DNA of 64,000 nt. Origin: Artocarpus heterophyllus (taxonomy: Eukaryota; Streptophyta; Magnoliopsida; Rosales; Moraceae). The notes below the pieces were generated by a model. It did no database searches. It saw nothing but the letters and a program-made list of their open reading frames with translations, and was not told the DNA's origin. Location: NCBI GenBank assembly GCA_025403435.1, contig CM046354.1:39917041-39981040 (forward strand), in the 5' to 3' direction. This document shows, in pieces, positions 34,413 to 45,925 of the stretch; the first letter of the stretch is position 1, and the number at the start of each line of letters is the position of its first letter. Made by a program: the position numbers and the translations under genes.

Positions 34413-37400
34413 ATGTCTAAAAACACTTTATCATCGATACTTGACAAAAACCAATTAACCGGTGAGAACTATAATGATTGGAAACGGAACCTGGACATCG
34501 TCCTTTCCTTTGAGAAACTGAAATATGTTCTGACAACTCCTTGTCCTCCCGAGCCTACGGGAGACTCAAGTAATGAGCAATTCCAAGCGTACGAACGCTG
34601 GAAAGATGCTAATGATCAGGCCCGCTGCTATGTTATGGCTAGCATGAATAACGTGCTGCAGGCTCAACATCAGGATTATGAGACTGCGAAGCAGATCTTG
34701 GATAATCTTGAGGACATGTTTGGAGGCCAGGCCATAACAAAGCGGCAAGGGGTGCTTCGGAAACTCTTAAACTGTAGACAGAGACCGGGGACATCTGTAA
34801 AGGAGCACATGATGTTGGTCATGGGTTACCTCGCTGAGGCTCAAACCAATGGAGCCGACATCGATGCTGAAACTCAGATGACTATGGTCTTTGAGACTCT
34901 GTCTAAGGAATTTATTCCGTTTAGAGCTACTTTTAATCTAAGCAATAGACGGGATATGACCTTGACAGAACTGATGAAACAGTTACAAGAGTTTGAACTA
35001 CTGATCAGGGAGTCTCCTGCTGGTGGAGAGGCCAATATGGTAGCTGCTTCTGGTTCCAATCCTAACTCTGGGAATGGAAAGAAGCAACGGGCCAAAAGTG
35101 GGAAGTCTTCTATTCCTATTGCTACCAAGAGCAAGAAGAAGAAAAAGAAGAACCCAAAGAAGCTTAAGTGCTTCTTTTGTGGTAAGGTCGGGCATATAAA
35201 GAAGCATTGCAAGGACTTCCTTTCCAAGGGAGGTAGGTGTGATCTTCTATATTTAGAAACTTGTTTGGTTGAGGAATCCAGTGACATTTGGGTCATAGAT
35301 TCCGGTGCAACTAATCATGTTTGTGTTTCTCTGCAGGGATTCAAAGAAACGAGAAGTCTACTTCGTGAAGACTTAACGCTTCGGATGGGCGATGGATCCT
35401 TGGTCTCAGCGGAAGCAGTGGGAGATGTCCATCTTTATTTTGATAATTATAGGAGTTTAATTTTGCGAGATTGTTTTTATGTTCCTAAATTTAAAAGGAA
35501 TTTAATTTCTGTATCTTCTTTATTTAAAGACTCCTACGTGGTATCTTTTAATGAAAAAGTGGTGATTCGTAAAAACAAATCTTTTATCTGTTCTGGATGG
35601 ATGCAAAATAATCTATATTTTATCAAACCTAAGATGGACCTATTGCTTAATGCTGAGATAAATGATAATGACTCAAAAAGACTTAAAACTTCTCACTCTA
35701 ATAAGACTTATCTTTGGCATTTGCGCCTTGGCCATATTAACCTAAATAGGATTCAAAGGTTGGTAAGGGATGGACCTTTAAGTCACTTAAAGGTGGAATC
35801 TATACCTCAATGTGAGTCTTGTTTGGAGGGTAAAATGACCAAAAGACCATACGGGTCTAAGGGCAATAGGGCCGAAGGGGTTCTAGAACTTGTGCATAGT
35901 GATGTTTGCGGACCGATGAACATCCGGGCACGAGGAGGGTATGAGTACTTCGTTACTTTTATTGACGATTACTCAAGATATGGGTATGTGTACCTAATGC
36001 ACCACAAAAGCGAAACTTATGATAAGTTCAGGGAGTTTCGGGCTGAAGTGGAAAAGCAATTGGGTAGACCCATAAAGGCACTTCGATCTGATCGAGGTGG
36101 GGAATACCTTTCTGATGAGTTCTTGGGACACTTGTTAGAGAATGGGATTTTATCCCATTTGACTGCGCCGGGTACTCCGCAGCAGAATGGCGTAGCAGAG
36201 AGAAGGAATAGGACTTTGTTGGACATGATTCGGTCCATGATGAGTTATTCATCATTGCCTTTATCCTTTTGGGGATATGCACTACAAACCGCATGTTATC
36301 TTTTGAACAATGTGCCTTCAAAATCGGTCCCTAAAACTCCTCACGAGTTGTGGACAAGACGGAAGACATCCTTAAACCATATTCGCATATGGGGATGTCC
36401 AGCTCATGTCCTGTTTAAGGATCCGAATAAGTTGGAAGCACGTTCAGAAGTTTGCGTGTTTGTAGGATATCCAAAAGGGACTAAAGGGGGTTATTTTTAT
36501 AACCCAAAGGAAAATAAAGTCGTGGTTTCAACTAATGCAACTTTCCTTGAGGAGAGTTACATGAACGACTTTAAACCTCAAAGCAAAGTGGTGCTTGAGG
36601 AGTTGAGGGGTAATCCGTTTACTCCGGAGGTTCTGAACGAAACCATTCCGATCGGTGTAGAAAAACCAAACAAACCTGAACAACAACCTCAGGGGCTTCG
36701 GCGTAGTGGGAGGATCGGGCGTCAACCTGAGAGGTATATGTTCAATGGGGAGGTCTTTTTGGCTGAACCGGATGAACATGACAGGGATCCTTATACTTAC
36801 GCAGAAGCTATGGAGGATGTTGATTCAAGACTCTGGACAGAGGCCATGAACATTGAGATGAAGTCTATGGAGACTAATCGGGTCTGGGAGCTTGTGGATC
36901 TTCCCGAAGGGGTAAAACCCATAGGGAGTAAGTGGATCTACAAGAGGAAAAGAGGAGTGGATGGAAAGGTCGAAACCTTTAAGGCTAGACTGGTAGCTAA
37001 GGGTTATACGCAAAAGGAAGGAATCGATTATGAGGAAACCTTTTCGCCTGTAGCCATGCTTAAGTCCATCCGGATTCTCTTGTCCATAGCTGCCGCTCTC
37101 GACTACGAGATTTGGCAGATGGATGTCAAGACGGCTTTTCTGAATGGCTATCTTGATGAGTCCATTTATATGGAACAACCAGACGGGTTCAAGGTCACGG
37201 GTCAAGAGGGTAAGGTTTGTAAGTTGCTAAAGTCTATTTATGGACTTAAGCAGGCTTCTCGTTCTTGGAACATAAGATTTGATCAAGTGATCAAGACTTA
37301 TGGGTTCTCACAAAATGTGGATGAACCATGTGTTTACAAACACATTAAGAATGGGAAGGTGGTTTTTCTACTACTCTATGTAGATGACATTCTGCTAATT

Positions 37401-38366
37401 GGCAATGACGTTGGGGCGTTGTCATCGGTCAAATTATGGTTGACCAAGCAGTTTGACATGAAGGACTTGGGTGAGGCTAATTTTGTTCTCGGTATCCAGA
37501 TCTTTCGGGATAGGAAGAACAAAATGATAGCTTTGTCACAGGCCGGCTACATAGATAAAATTCTCAGGAGGTTTGCAATGCAGGATTCCAAGAAAGGTGG
37601 GCAACCATCTAGGTCTGGAATTACTCTTTCTAAGAAAGACTCTCCAAAGTCTTATGAAGAAAGAGAATACATGAAGAAGGTGCCTTATGCTTCGGCAGTG
37701 GGTAGTCTCATGTATGCCATGCTTTGCACTCGACCGGATATTAGCTATGCGGTCGGGATTGTGAGTCGATTTCAGGCGGATCCAGGACCGAACCATTGGG
37801 TTGCGGTAAAGCATATTTTCAAGTACCTGAGAAGGACTCGAGGGTATATGCTTGTGTATTCGGGTGAGGATTTAACTCCTCTAGGATACACTGATTCAGA
37901 TTTTCAATCCTGCCTGGATTCTAGGAAATCGACATCGGGGTTTGTGTTTACTCTGGGTGGCGGTGCCATCAGTTGGAGAAGTGCGAAGCAAGATTGCACT
38001 TCGGATTCAACGATGGAGGCCGAGTATGTGGCGGCTAGTGATGCTTCGAAAGAAGCAGTGTGGCTCCGCAAGTTCCTTGGGGATCTTGAGGTAGTTCCTG
38101 GTATGGATAAAGCGGTATCACTGTACTGTGATAACAGTGCGGCGGTAGCTAATGCTAAGGAACCAAGATTTCACAAGAAGAGTAAGCATATTGATCGGAA
38201 GTATCATGTGATAAAGGACTTCGTTGAGAGCGGGCATGTCACGGTGTGCAAGATCGCGTCAGAGGACAATTTAGCTGATCCATTTACGAAGACACTTTCT
38301 GGGAGAGTCTTCGAAAGGCATGTGGAAGCTATGGGGATGCGAAATTTGCAGTATTTACTCACTTAG
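34413..38366 (+). CDS. copia family-1 Gag-Pol polyprotein (element B), intact
   Basis: 1317-residue frame, domain for domain the same as element N: Gag; zinc knuckle from residue 253 (35169); protease DSG at 296; GAG-pre-integrase HLRLGH..CESC; integrase catalytic D497 (35901), D560 (36090), E596 (36198); RT YVDD 989-992 (37377-37388); RNase H with MEAEY near 1201. The start MSKNTLSS at 34413 has A at -3; earlier in-frame ATGs lie in the leader. Roughly ten residues differ from N, including [10 protein letters not shown] where N has [10 protein letters not shown]. The frame is open, but N's insertion in the 5' LTR should keep it from being expressed by its own promoter. Confidence 0.97.
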   Translation: MSKNTLSSILDKNQLTGENYNDWKRNLDIVLSFEKLKYVLTTPCPPEPTGDSSNEQFQAYERWKDANDQARCYVMASMNNVLQAQHQDYETAKQILDNLEDMFGGQAITKRQGVLRKLLNCRQRPGTSVKEHMMLVMGYLAEAQTNGADIDAETQMTMVFETLSKEFIPFRATFNLSNRRDMTLTELMKQLQEFELLIRESPAGGEANMVAASGSNPNSGNGKKQRAKSGKSSIPIATKSKKKKKKNPKKLKCFFCGKVGHIKKHCKDFLSKGGRCDLLYLETCLVEESSDIWVIDSGATNHVCVSLQGFKETRSLLREDLTLRMGDGSLVSAEAVGDVHLYFDNYRSLILRDCFYVPKFKRNLISVSSLFKDSYVVSFNEKVVIRKNKSFICSGWMQNNLYFIKPKMDLLLNAEINDNDSKRLKTSHSNKTYLWHLRLGHINLNRIQRLVRDGPLSHLKVESIPQCESCLEGKMTKRPYGSKGNRAEGVLELVHSDVCGPMNIRARGGYEYFVTFIDDYSRYGYVYLMHHKSETYDKFREFRAEVEKQLGRPIKALRSDRGGEYLSDEFLGHLLENGILSHLTAPGTPQQNGVAERRNRTLLDMIRSMMSYSSLPLSFWGYALQTACYLLNNVPSKSVPKTPHELWTRRKTSLNHIRIWGCPAHVLFKDPNKLEARSEVCVFVGYPKGTKGGYFYNPKENKVVVSTNATFLEESYMNDFKPQSKVVLEELRGNPFTPEVLNETIPIGVEKPNKPEQQPQGLRRSGRIGRQPERYMFNGEVFLAEPDEHDRDPYTYAEAMEDVDSRLWTEAMNIEMKSMETNRVWELVDLPEGVKPIGSKWIYKRKRGVDGKVETFKARLVAKGYTQKEGIDYEETFSPVAMLKSIRILLSIAAALDYEIWQMDVKTAFLNGYLDESIYMEQPDGFKVTGQEGKVCKLLKSIYGLKQASRSWNIRFDQVIKTYGFSQNVDEPCVYKHIKNGKVVFLLLYVDDILLIGNDVGALSSVKLWLTKQFDMKDLGEANFVLGIQIFRDRKNKMIALSQAGYIDKILRRFAMQDSKKGGQPSRSGITLSKKDSPKSYEEREYMKKVPYASAVGSLMYAMLCTRPDISYAVGIVSRFQADPGPNHWVAVKHIFKYLRRTRGYMLVYSGEDLTPLGYTDSDFQSCLDSRKSTSGFVFTLGGGAISWRSAKQDCTSDSTMEAEYVAASDASKEAVWLRKFLGDLEVVPGMDKAVSLYCDNSAAVANAKEPRFHKKSKHIDRKYHVIKDFVESGHVTVCKIASEDNLADPFTKTLSGRVFERHVEAMGMRNLQYLLT

Positions 38367-38370
38367 TGCA

Positions 38371-38380
38371 AGTGGGAGAT
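38371..38380 (+). other. polypurine tract of element B
   Basis: AGTGGGAGAT immediately before the 3' LTR (TGTTAGACAT). It is the expected plus-strand primer position and is conserved in all copies. Confidence 0.75.
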
Positions 38381-39819
38381 TGTTAGACATGTATGCTCTA
38401 AGGAGTAAAAATGTAATACGTTTTTGGAGACATTTTTATCAATAAAGAATTTATTCATTTATATATACCAAATATTGTCCTCTTTACGTTCATATTTGTT
38501 GAATGTATGATAAGCAAACAGTAGTCTGAGACTATCAGTCTAAACCTTAAGAGTTGGGCATATGATGGGATGATTATGCGGTAGACACGACTCTTAAGGT
38601 GATGGTCTAAAATATATGATCCGCAATCGAGGGAATAAAGTTGGGCGCTTTATTCATGTAAAGATTGTTATGTTGTCTATATCCCTTTTGGGAGATGGTT
38701 TGTCTTGGCCATCGGAGTTGGACTCCGTGAATAGAAACATTGGCGCGTTGTCATAGGTGACGATGTGTTGGATCGGGACATAAAGTGAATTGATTTGGAT
38801 TAATAATTCTGTCTTGGCAAATCGATTCACTTTAGACAATCATTTGTATTGTATCTTAATCCTGAGATGAATAATGGGCCCGTTGTCTCGATTTGTGTCT
38901 TTTGATGTACCAATGGGTGACTCCCACATCTCTATAGTGGCATGCATGCCGGTACGTTGGAGGCATGACTCTTGGTAGCGTAGACTTGTTATTCATAGAT
39001 ATGGAATCCATAGCTCCTCTTTAGGAGTAATGATATCCTCTTATATGCGTTGTCCTGTAATTGGAAAACTGGAGCGCTCAACCATTTGGATACATAGGTG
39101 TAACCGAATGGTATACTATCTTTGGATGGTAAGTTTTCTAATGGTGAGACAATGGAACGTAAGATAAAAATAATCGGGAAGGTAAGACAGAACTTGTCCT
39201 TAAGCCGATTATGGATGATCATATGGGGATGCGATACACTATGATATGTCATGGAGACTTAGCTACACGAGCTTCGTAATTCTATAAAGTTCGAGAGTGC
39301 AGCTCCAAGCTTTTAGTGGAGTAGCGTTGGAGTTGATAATTGTGAAATGTATATCTGGGATATTGGGTTTCATAATTATCATGAGCTTGAACTTTATAGG
39401 TCCATTTTGGTCCCCTTTGCTAGCTCACAAAATCCTGTAACGACACGGCGTGCTTTTCCAATAATTGGTGACTTATGTCGGATTTATCAGATTGGTTTAA
39501 AATTTATAAGAATCAAATAATTCATGTCTGTTTATCGGTTGAATTAATTATGTAAGAAATTAGTTCAAGATGAACTTGTTGAATTATGGCGTTCGGATAA
39601 TTCTTGTCTGTTTATCGGTTGTTTTAATTTTGGACAATTAGAACAAGATAAACTTGTAGAATTATTGTGAATTGATTTATTTTCTTAGAGATTATCTTGA
39701 TAAAGTTTGTTTTGATCAGATATCTTTTCTATTGGGCTATTTGAATCAAAACTGAGACTTTATCCTTTAGAATCTCGGGTGGAAAATAAAAGATTCGCGG
39801 AGATTTTTTCTCGGCAGTT

Positions 39820-39893
39820 CGGCATGCCGGATGACGTGTTCGGCCTGCCGAACTGGCCAGTTCGGCCTGCCTATCTCACAGTTCGGCATGCCG
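39820..39893 (+). promoter_or_regulatory. phased GC-palindrome tetrad, element B 3' LTR
   Basis: Cores centred at 39824.5, 845.5, 867.5 and 888.5 (steps 21, 22, 21). 39847-39866 is a perfect 20-bp palindrome. Confidence 0.74.
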
Positions 39894-40013
39894 ACCGCGA
39901 CAGTTAAGATTACGCGTTTTTCACGCGTATCTTATCAGATATTGATCCGAACTTGATTCTGTTTCGATTTTTGAGACCTAATCTGATATGGACTGACCCC
40001 AAGGACCAATAGG

Positions 40014-40021
40014 TATAAAAA
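40014..40021 (+). promoter_or_regulatory. TATA box of element B 3' LTR
   Basis: TATAAAAA with CCAAT at 40006-40010. Confidence 0.7.
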
Positions 40022-40413
40022 GGGAGTGAGTCTAATGATTTACTCAGATCAATTTGAGAGATTAAGAGTGATACTCTTCTAGTGAGCATCTGAAAACTCC
40101 CTGAGAGCTTTTGTTCACAAATCACGAACACTAGCTTTGGGTTCTCTCTATTGGTTGGAAGGAGAGTCACCGGTGGAAGAGCTGTACGTGTGAGCCCACA
40201 CTCACTCCGGTTGTGGATAGAGAATAGCAAAGAAGACCAGTTGGTTGAGGCTCTTCTAAAACGTTACTTCTCTACACAGGTCGCGGAGGTTCTTCGGCAC
40301 ACTGAGGTTAGTTAGATCTATTTAATTTATACATATAACATGTCAAACTTGTGTTTTGGAAAATACTCTGATGAAAAATTTTTAAAATTCTACTGCGAAC
40401 TTTGTTTCCAACA

Positions 40414-40418
40414 TAAAC
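40414..40418. repeat. target site duplication TAAAC (right, element B)
   Basis: Matches 21025-21029. Confidence 0.94.
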
Positions 40419-41821
40419 TCTATTTCTTTCCTTTAAGATCCTCTTCTTGTAATTTAAGCATAACAGGGTTAAGTTCTTGACTGCCCTTCATATACTCAAG
40501 GATGGTCAATTAAAGTGTTAACATTTATAACTTCCTTGAAATCATCTTGATTATGAGGTCTTTAATGTCCTTTTGTGGAGGTAGAGGTAGAAAATTGATC
40601 ACCATAAGTGCTGTTGTAGACTTTTGACTCAATCCATTGATTACTTTGTTTGCTTTCCCAAGAAGATAAAGGATCTTGCAATTGTAGTCCTTCACTAATT
40701 CCAGTCATCTTTGCTATCTCATGTTTAGTTCCTTTTGACTAAAGATGTACTTGAGGCTCTGATGATCAGTTTAGGTTTCAGATTTTGCTCCATACAAGCA
40801 GTGTTGCCTTATTTTTAGTGCAAAAAAAATCGCTTCAAGTTCCAAGTCATGCGTCAAGCAGTTATTCTCATGATCTTTAAGCTACCATGAAGCATAGGTG
40901 ACTACTTTTCCCCCTTGCCTAAGGATAGCTCCTAACCCCATTTTAGAAGGGTAAAAGTAAATCATGAAATTTCCCTATTTTGCATCTAGAATTGTCAGCA
41001 TTGGAGCACTAGTAAGTCTTCTTTTTAGTTCTTGGAAACTCTTTGCACACTTCTTAGTCCATTTATACTTCTTTCCCTTCCTTGTGAGAGCCATGAAAGG
41101 TGCTGCTAGTTTCAAAAATACCTCGACAAACCGTTGATAATATCTCATTAATATGAGAAAACTACGTATCTCTGTCATGCTTTTTAGGGCTGGCCATTGA
41201 CTTGCTACTTCAATCTTGGTAGGATCTACTGCAAATCCTTCCTTGGATACCACATGTCCTAAAAATTACACTTTTTCCAGGCAAAATTCACACTTCGAGA
41301 ATTTGGCATACTAATGGTTCACCTTTAGGATTTGCAGAGTAATCTTTAAGTGCTCTTTATGCTCTTGCTTTTATCATGGAATAGACTAGTATATCATCCA
41401 TGAAGACAATTATAAACTTGTCCAAACAGTCTTTAAACACTCTATTCATCGAATTCATAAATGCTGTTGGAGTGTTAGTCAACCCGAATGGCATCGCGAG
41501 AAACTTGTGGTGTCCATAATGTATCCTAAAGGTTGTCTTTGGCACATCCCCTTCCTTGATCCAGATTTGGTGGTATGCAGATCGTAGATCATTCTTGGAG
41601 AAATGGGTTGTTCCCCTCAATTGGTCGAATAGATCATCAATCCATGGTAGCGAGTACTTGTTCTTGATCGTAATCTTGCTTAGCTCTTGATGATCGATAC
41701 ATATCCTTAGTGTATCAACTTTTTTCTTCACAAACAAAATTGGTGCTCCCCATGATGAATAACTTGGGCAGATGAAACCCTTGTCTAACAATTCTTGTAG
41801 CTACACCTAGAGCACCTTGAG

Positions 41822-41825
<4 letters not shown>

Positions 41826-41853
<28 letters not shown>
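41826..41853. repeat. 28-base homopolymer G tract
   Basis: Uninterrupted run of G inside the gypsy RT pseudogene, at the codons that normally follow a PYxMxP motif upstream of LDKGFI. On the coding strand it is poly-C (proline codons). Confidence 0.9.
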
Positions 41854-42065
41854 ACATTTGGTAAGGTACCTCTGAAACTAGCATTGATCTAGATATCAAC
41901 TCTGTCTCGAATGAAATCTCTTATTCTAGAGGTAGGCCTAGCAACTCCTTTAGAAGGACTTTTACAAAGTTTTTTATTACTAGAACATCTTCTGGTCCTA
42001 TCTGGCTTTCTTTAGACTTATCCATTAGGTTGACTAGGTATCCTATGCATCCACTAACCAACAGC

Positions 42066-42070
42066 TTGAT
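42066..42070. repeat. target site duplication TTGAT (left, element C)
   Basis: Matches 52531-52535 across element C. Confidence 0.93.
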
Positions 42071-44100
42071 TGTTGGAAAAATAGTACGCGGTAAAATTTT
42101 AAAATTAAATTCAAAGTATTTTTCAAAACACAAGTTTGACATGCTATATGAATAAATTAAATGGATCTTACTAACCTTTGAATGCCAAAGAACTCCCATA
42201 AGCCATGAAGAGAAGTAACGTTCCGGAAGAGCCTCAACCAACTGGTCTTCTTTGCTATTGTCTATCCACGATCGGAGTGAGTGTAGGCTCACATGTACAG
42301 CTCTTCCTCCAGGTGACTCTCTTTCCAAACAATTGAGAGAACCCAAAGCTAGTGTTCGGGATTTGTGAATAAGAGCTCTTAGGGAGTTTCAGATTCTCAC
42401 CAGTAGAGTATCACTCTTAATCTCTCAATTGATCTAATTAACTTATGAGACTTACTCTCTATTTAGAGAGGTTGGGTCTAGGGTCAGTCCTTATTAGATA
42501 AGATCTCAAAAATTCGAATCAGAATCAAATTCGGATCAATATCTAATGAAATCTACGTAAAAATGTATGATTTTTTTATCCCGCATCGATAGGCCAATTT
42601 GCCCAATCGGTAGGCCTAACTTACCCCATTGGCAAGCCAAACCTAAGGATCGACATGCTGAACTACTGATAAAAAAATCTCAGCGAATCTTTTATTTTTC
42701 ACCCGAGATTCTATAGGATAAAGTCTTAGTTTTAATTCAAATAACCCAATAGAAAAGTTATCTAATCAAAACAACTTTATCTAGATAATCTCTAGGAAAG
42801 TAAATGAATTCTTAATAATTCTACAAGTTTATCTTGATTTAATTTATTCAAAATTAAATCAACTGAAAAACGGAGAAGAATTATTCGATCCCAATAATTC
42901 AACAAGTTTATCATGAATTAATTTTGTCACAAAATTAATTAAACCAAAAAACAGACATGAATTATTTGATTCTTTCAAATTTCAACAAATCTAATAAATA
43001 TTACATAAGTCATTAATTATTGGAAAAGCGCGCCATATCATTACAGGATTTTGTGAGCTAGCAAAGGGGACCAAATGGACCTATATAGTTCAAGCTCCCG
43101 ATACTTACAAAACCCAATATTCCAGATATACATTTCATAATTATCAACTCCAACGCTACTCCACTAAAAGCTTGGAGCTGCACTCCCGAATTATATAGAA
43201 TAACGAAGCCCATATAGCTAAGTCTCCATGACATATCATAGTGTATCATATCCCCATAGGATTAACCATAACCGACTTAAGGACAAGTTCTATCTTACCT
43301 TCCTGATTATTTTTATCTTATGTTCCATTATCTCACTATCAGAAAACTTACTATCCAAAGACAATAAACCATTCGGTTACACCTATTTATCCAAATGGTT
43401 GAGCGCTCTAGTTTTCTAATTTCAGGATAACGTATATAAGAGGATATCACTACTCTTAAAGAGGAGCTATGGATTCCATATCTATGAATAACAGGTCTAC
43501 GCTATCAAGAGTCATGCCTCCAACGTACCAGCATGCATACCACTACTAAGATGTGGGTGTCACCCTTTGGTACATCAAAAGACACAAGTCAAGACAACGG
43601 GCCCACTATTCATCTCAAGGTTAAGATACAACACAAATGATTGTTTAAAGTGAATCGATTTGCTGAGATAGAATTATTAATACAAATCAATTCACTTTAT
43701 GTCCTGATCCAACACATTATCATCTATGACAACGTGCCAATGTTTCCATGCATAGAGTCCACCTCCGATGGTCAAGACAAACCATCTCCCAAAAGGGATA
43801 TAGACAACATAACAATCTTTGCATAAATAAAGTACCCAACTTTTTTCCCTCGATTGTGGATCTTATGATTTAGACCATCATCTTAAGAATCATGTCTTCT
43901 GCATAATCTTCCATCATATGCTCAATTCTTAAAGGTTTAGACCGACAGTCTCAGATTTTTGTTTGCTTAAAATACATTCAACAAATATGAACGTAAAAAG
44001 GACAAGATTTAGTATATTAATAATAAATAAATTCTTTATTGATAAAAATGTCTCCAAAAACATATTACAATTTTACTCCTTAGGGCATACAAGTCTAATA
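42071..44100 (-). repeat. element C 3' LTR
   Basis: 2030 bp from TGTTGGAAAA to GTCTAATA (terminal CA decayed to TA). The palindrome array near 42587-42668 is recognisable only as decayed units such as CGGTAGGCC and TGGCAAGCC. It diverges visibly from its partner LTR. Confidence 0.92.
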
Positions 44101-44114
44101 ATCTCCCACTTGCA

Positions 44115-45925
44115 CTAAGTGAGTAAGTATGACAAGTCTCACATCCCCATAGCTTCCACATGCCTCTCGAAGACTTTCCTAGTAAGTGTCTTTGTAAATG
44201 GATCAGCTAAATTATCCTCTGACATGATTTTGCACACCGTGACATGCCCGCCCTTGATGAAGTCCTTTATCACATGATACTTTTGATCAATATGCTTACT
44301 TTTCTTGTGAAATCTTGGTTCCTTAACATTAGCTACCGCCGCACTGTTATCGTGGTATAGTGATACCGCTTTGTCCATACTAGGAACTGCCTCAAGATCC
44401 CCAAGAAACTTGCAAAGCCATACTGCTTCTTTTGAAGCATCACTAGCTGCCACATACTCTGCCTCCATTGTTGAATCTGAAGTGCAATCTTGCTTCATAC
44501 TTCTCCAACTGATGGCACCGTCGCCTAGAGTAAACACAAAGCCAGAAGTCGATTTCTTAGAATCTGACAGGATTGAAAATCAAAGTTAGTATATCCTAGA
44601 GGAGTCAAGTCCTCGCCCAAATACACAAGCATATACCCTCGAGTCTTTCTCAGGTACTTGAAAATATGCTTAACCGCAACCCAGTGGTTCGGCCCTGGAT
44701 CTACCTACAATTGACTTACAATCCCAGCCACATAACAAATATCTGGTCGTGTGCAAAGCTTGGCATACATGAGACTGCCCATTGCTGAAGCATAAGGCAC
44801 ATTTTTCATATATTCTCTTTCTTCCCTAGACTTTGGAGAATCTTTCCTAGAAAGAGTAATTCCAGACCTAGATGGTTGCCTACCTTTCTGAGAATCCTGC
44901 ATTGCAAACCTCTTGAGAATTTTATCCATGTATCCGGCCTAGGATAAAGCTATCATTTTGTTCTTCCTATCTTGAAAAATCTGGATACCGAGAACAAAAT
45001 TAGCCTCACCCAAGTCTTTCATGTCAAACTGCTTGGTCAACTATAATTTGACTAATGACAATGCCCCAATGTCATTGACAATTAGCAGAATGTCATCTAC
45101 ATAGAGCAGTAGAAAAGCCACCTTCCCATCCTTAATGTGTTTGTAAACACATAGCTCATCCACATTTTGTGAGAACCCATAAGTCTTGATTACGTAATCA
45201 AATCTTATGTTCCAAGAATGGGAAGCCTGCTTAAGTCCATAAATTGACTTTAGTAGCTTACAAACCTTACACTCTTGACCCTTGACCTTGAACTTGTCTG
45301 GTTGTTCCATATAAATGGACTCATTAAGATAGTCAATTAAAAAAGCTGTCTTGACATCCATCTACCAAATCTCGTAGTCGAGAGTGGCAGCTATGGACAA
45401 GAGAATCCGGATGGACTTAAGCATGGTTACAGGTGAAAAGGTTTCCTCATAATTGATTCCTTCCTTTTGTGTATAACCCTTAGCTACCAGTTTAGCCTTA
45501 AAGGTTTCGACCTTTCCATCCACTCCTCTTTTCCTCTTGTAGATCCACCTACACCCTATGGGTTTTACCCCTTTAGGAGGATTCATAAGCTCCCAGACCT
45601 GATTAGTCTCCATAGACTTAATCTCTGTGTTCATGGCCACTGTCTAGAGTTTTGAATCAACATTCTCTATAGCCTCTACATAAGTATAAGGATCCCTGTC
45701 ATGTTCATCCGCGTCAACCAAGAAGACCTCCCCATTGAACATATATCTCTCAGGTTGACGCCCGATGCTCCCACTACGCCGAAGCCCCTTAGGTTATTGT
45801 TCAGGCTTGTTTGGTTTTTCTACACAGATCAGAACGGTTTCATTTAGAACCTACGGAGTGATTGGATCACTCCTTAACTCCTCAAGCACCACTTTGCTTT
45901 GAGGCTCAAAGTTGTCCATGTAACT
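44115..45925 (-). pseudogene. element C Pol C-terminal half (integrase end, RT, RNase H), broken
   Basis: Minus strand. RNase H at 44139-44537 ([19 protein letters not shown]). Reverse transcriptase spans 44705-45640, split among three frames, with YVDDILLI still readable within 45041-45361. The integrase-RT linker up to 45925 stops at the SYMDNFEP-equivalent. Beyond it a plus-strand LTR piece intrudes. Dead. Confidence 0.92.

Larger units (their letters stand above)
21030..40413 (+). mobile_element. copia family-1 element B, complete, interrupted by element N
   Basis: Plus-strand element flanked by TAAAC. Parts: 5' LTR 21030-22826 plus 32500-32734 (split by N), primer-binding site 32737, leader to 34412, intact polyprotein 34413-38366, purine-rich tract before 38381, 3' LTR 38381-40413. 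Without N it is 9711 bp. Its two LTRs differ at roughly a dozen or more sites that I could pick out, including an 8-bp insertion in the 5' LTR palindrome array. The nested N lies about 150 bp downstream of B's TATA box and should block B's own genomic transcript. Confidence 0.96.
38381..40413 (+). repeat. element B 3' LTR
   Basis: 2033 bp, TGTTAGACAT to TTCCAACA. It has an AATAAA near 38440, a palindrome tetrad at 39820-39893 and a TATA box at 40014-40021. It is followed by TAAAC. Its promoter would read out into the gypsy fragment at 40414. Confidence 0.96.
40414..42070 (-). pseudogene. gypsy reverse transcriptase and RNase H fragment
   Basis: Minus-strand middle of the chromovirus pol. The linker before RT lies at 41880-42070 (EDVLVIKNFVKVLLKELLGLPLE). 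Reverse transcriptase at 41357-41791 has [16 protein letters not shown] and the catalytic FMDD ([11 protein letters not shown]). The connection domain is at 40975-41253. A degenerate RNase H lies at about 40640-40975 (THDLELEAIFFALKI, TDHQSLKYIFSQKELN). Several frameshifts and stops, plus a 28-base G run at 41826. Element C cuts it at 42070, and the upstream protease/Gag part resumes at 52531. Confidence 0.92.

Noticed and set aside
34874..35296. Antisense frames of 60-140 residues over Gag (also 27936-28358, 16114-16536)
   Set aside because: Shadows of the Gag coding strand; the phenylalanine/leucine runs are the reverse of the AAG lysine run.
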